Below are positions 61,066 to 62,782 of a DNA stretch of 62,782 nucleotides, piece by piece. The translations under genes and the position numbers were made by a program. How positions within the stretch are numbered: the first letter of the stretch is position 1; every line of letters starts with the position of its first letter. The notes below the pieces were generated by a model that worked only from the letters and a program-made list of their open reading frames with translations, was not told the origin of the DNA and did not search any database. The DNA is from an uncultured Arcanobacterium sp. (lineage in GTDB: Bacteria > Actinomycetota > Actinomycetes > Actinomycetales > Actinomycetaceae): the NCBI RefSeq assembly GCF_947253055.1, contig NZ_CAMXYE010000001.1:1-62782 (forward strand). The letters run 5' to 3'.

Positions 61066-62616
61066 ATGGCGAGAGAAGAAATTACGGGGTACCAGATATC
61101 TACTACTAATCCGCGGGAAATTCGGATTCCTGGCTCGGAGCGTATCTTCGACCGCAATAAAATCCTGCTGGTGATTTTGGTGCCGCTGCTCATGACGCTT
61201 ATGCAGATTTCTTCTGTAAATAATATCTTGCCCACTATGCAGAGCGCTCTTTCTGCCAGCACTTCTCAACTACAATGGGTACTTTCCGGCTACGCACTTT
61301 CCCTCGGTATTACGCTGGTGCCAGCCGGCAGAATTGGCGATTTATTTGGCCGCTCTTCTACCTACATAGTAGGGCTAATTATCTTCACTTTCGCTTCGCT
61401 CCTCGTCGGGCTCTCCACCACGCCATTGCAATTAAATGTGCTGCGTTTCGTGCAGGGATTCGGCTCCGGAGTACTCTCTCCTCAAACTACCGGTTTAATT
61501 CAACAGTATTTTGCCGGCCGCGCCCGTGCGAAGGCTTTTGCTTTGTTCGGGCTGGTGATAGCAATGTCGGTGGCAATTGGGCCGCTTTTTTCCGGCTGGC
61601 TAGTCAGCTTTTTTGGTGAATCGCTGGGGTGGCGTCTCTCCTTTATTCTGAATGCACCTATTGGCGTAATCGGAATAATTTTTGGCCTGCTCTGGCTCCC
61701 TTTCGGCACGGAAAGAAATCATTTTCAAAAAGAAAAACGCGGGATAAAACGAAGGAAAGAACGCGGCGAAAAACGCCGAAACCGCTCCGCTCGCCCCAAG
61801 ATAGATTTAGATCCGCTCGGAATGCTGCTGCTCAGCTTGGCTGTACTGAGCATTATGCTGCCGTTTATGGTAAAAGCTGGGCCGGAAAAATGGTTAATCG
61901 TGCTGGGTGGATTCGCTCTTATGGCTCTGTGGGTGGTCTGGGAAAACTGGTATAAAAAGTGCGGGCGCACTCCGATGGTGGATTTAGATCTTTTTCGCAT
62001 CCCCACTTTTAGCTACGCTATGGGAATCTCCGTCTTTCAGTTCCTGGGCACTACCTCCATTTTCGTAATATTTGCGGTATTCCTGCAAGGTATAGGGGCC
62101 TCCGCATTGACAGTCGGCATGGTGACTTTCCCCAATGCGGTTTGCTCCGGCATAGGTGCACTGTGGGCAGGTAAATATGCCTATGATCACGGCCGCGGCA
62201 TTCAAGTAGCCGCCCTCTCCCTCATCATCCTGGGGATACTCGGAATCATCGGAACCACTTGGGCAGTGCAGAGCGGAATTTCTTACTGGTGGCTGGCCGT
62301 GCCGCTGTGCCTACTAGGATTCGGTACCGGCTGTATGGGGTCAGCCAACCAAACTCAAGCTATGCTAGATGTACCACCGGCGCACGGAGGTACCGCGGGC
62401 GGAGTAATGCAGACTGGGCAGCGTCTCGCTACCGCAATCGGAAATGCCATAATCACTGCCGTATTTTTTGCCTTAGCGGGAGCCGGAAAGAGATCGGCTT
62501 TACCGGAGCTCTATCGCGGTATCACGGCCGCTTACTTAGTGGTAGCAGCGATGGTGACGGCGGGGTTAATTCTGGCAATTATATTTTGGCACAAAGGCCG
62601 CGTGAAGCAGAAGTAG
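61066..62616 (+). CDS. DHA2-type MFS drug-efflux-like transporter
   Basis: 516-residue proton-driven transporter of the EmrB/QacA class, about 14 hydrophobic segments. Motif A-like GRIGDLFGRSSTYIVG after the second helix and the DHA2-type ILPTMQSALSAS / QWVLSGYALSLGITLVPAG region. A cytoplasmic loop near residues 220-255 is extremely basic (KRGIKRRKERGEKRRNRSARPK), unusual for the family. Start at the ATG at 61066 with GAGGG upstream; a TTG at 61042 lacks one. Substrate unknown. Confidence 0.88.
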   Translation: MAREEITGYQISTTNPREIRIPGSERIFDRNKILLVILVPLLMTLMQISSVNNILPTMQSALSASTSQLQWVLSGYALSLGITLVPAGRIGDLFGRSSTYIVGLIIFTFASLLVGLSTTPLQLNVLRFVQGFGSGVLSPQTTGLIQQYFAGRARAKAFALFGLVIAMSVAIGPLFSGWLVSFFGESLGWRLSFILNAPIGVIGIIFGLLWLPFGTERNHFQKEKRGIKRRKERGEKRRNRSARPKIDLDPLGMLLLSLAVLSIMLPFMVKAGPEKWLIVLGGFALMALWVVWENWYKKCGRTPMVDLDLFRIPTFSYAMGISVFQFLGTTSIFVIFAVFLQGIGASALTVGMVTFPNAVCSGIGALWAGKYAYDHGRGIQVAALSLIILGILGIIGTTWAVQSGISYWWLAVPLCLLGFGTGCMGSANQTQAMLDVPPAHGGTAGGVMQTGQRLATAIGNAIITAVFFALAGAGKRSALPELYRGITAAYLVVAAMVTAGLILAIIFWHKGRVKQK

Positions 62617-62628
62617 ACGCAGATATAG
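62605..62628. repeat. 12-bp in-frame restatement of the MFS gene end
   Basis: The gene end AAG-CAG-AAG-TAG is followed in frame by ACG-CAG-ATA-TAG (9 of 12 identical). Further in-frame stops follow at 62647, 62674 and 62680. Weaker than the other stop-restating cases. Confidence 0.6.
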
Positions 62629-62733
62629 AATCAGGAACTATCAGAATAGAGACAGAGATACAGGGCGCATATCTAGATATAAAAGCAGGTAATTATAAGA
62701 TACGGCGGCGCCGGAACCGTGACTAGGTATAAG

Positions 62734-62769
62734 AGATGCGGGTGGAATTTTCCAATTCCACCCGCATCT
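62734..62769. terminator. Perfect 16-bp hairpin downstream of the MFS gene
   Basis: Arms 62734-62749 and 62754-62769 pair over 16 bp with a TTCC loop. No U-run follows on either strand, so it may act as a bidirectional terminator or an mRNA-stabilising end between the MFS gene and whatever lies beyond the window. Confidence 0.65.
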
Positions 62770-62782
62770 GCAATATCGCTAA

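Overview
The window is a contiguous piece of a bacterial chromosome from a member of the Actinobacteria, most likely near the Actinomycetaceae. This rests on gene order (mraZ-rsmH-ftsL-ftsI; rimP-nusA-infB-rbfA-truB-ribF-rpsO-pnp; ftsK-pgsA-cinA-clgR-recA-recX-miaB-miaA), actinobacterial families (DUF3040, DUF3046, ClgR, DivIVA-domain protein, GAACNNNNGTTC SOS boxes) and a base composition of roughly half G+C by eye, low for the phylum. I see no rRNA, tRNA, CRISPR array, transposase or prophage. Nearly all of it is housekeeping sequence, and most genes lie on the minus strand.

Layout. 1-9570: division and cell wall (dcw) cluster, read leftwards from an MraZ-controlled promoter: mraZ, rsmH, ftsL-like, ftsI, murF, mraY, murD, ftsW, start of murG; murE is missing. 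9640-12446: DUF3040 membrane protein, DNA polymerase IV, PAC2 protein. 12624-18309 (plus): HelD-type helicase, serA, acyl-CoA ligase. 18341-20639: nrdR, then a divergent divS-like/lexA pair with four SOS boxes. 20657-31403: dinG, hflX, an RsmC-like methyltransferase, miaA, miaB, recX, recA with an SOS promoter, DUF3046, clgR, cinA, pgsA. 31557-42668: ftsK, RNase J, dapA, a GNAT protein, dapB, an M16 peptidase, pnp, rpsO. 42881-50994: ribF with a small Cys-rich protein, a DUF421 protein, truB, rbfA, infB, nusA, rimP. 51076-62616: a membrane-anchored hypothetical protein, proS, ispG, dxr, a DivIVA-domain protein, rlmN, cdsA, frr, pyrH, and a DHA2-type MFS transporter.

How the genes work together. 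The dcw cluster makes and flips lipid II and builds the septum. LexA, RecA, RecX and the DivS-like protein form an SOS circuit that can halt division after DNA damage. RimP, NusA, IF-2, RbfA, TruB and S15 serve ribosome maturation and translation initiation; PNPase and RNase J serve RNA decay; Frr, RlmN, MiaA and MiaB serve translation. IspG and Dxr belong to the MEP isoprenoid pathway, whose product undecaprenyl phosphate feeds the cell wall genes.

The most unusual signal is a recurrent one. Several genes (ftsK, nrdR, divS-like, cdsA, more weakly the MFS gene and serA) are followed by short degenerate tandem repeats that look like copies of the gene's own last codons including the stop codon, often in frame. 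dinB has a related duplication just before its stop. Other intergenic regions carry unrelated 15-20 bp tandem repeats. I read these as products of replication slippage, possibly kept as back-up stops; this needs genome-wide testing.
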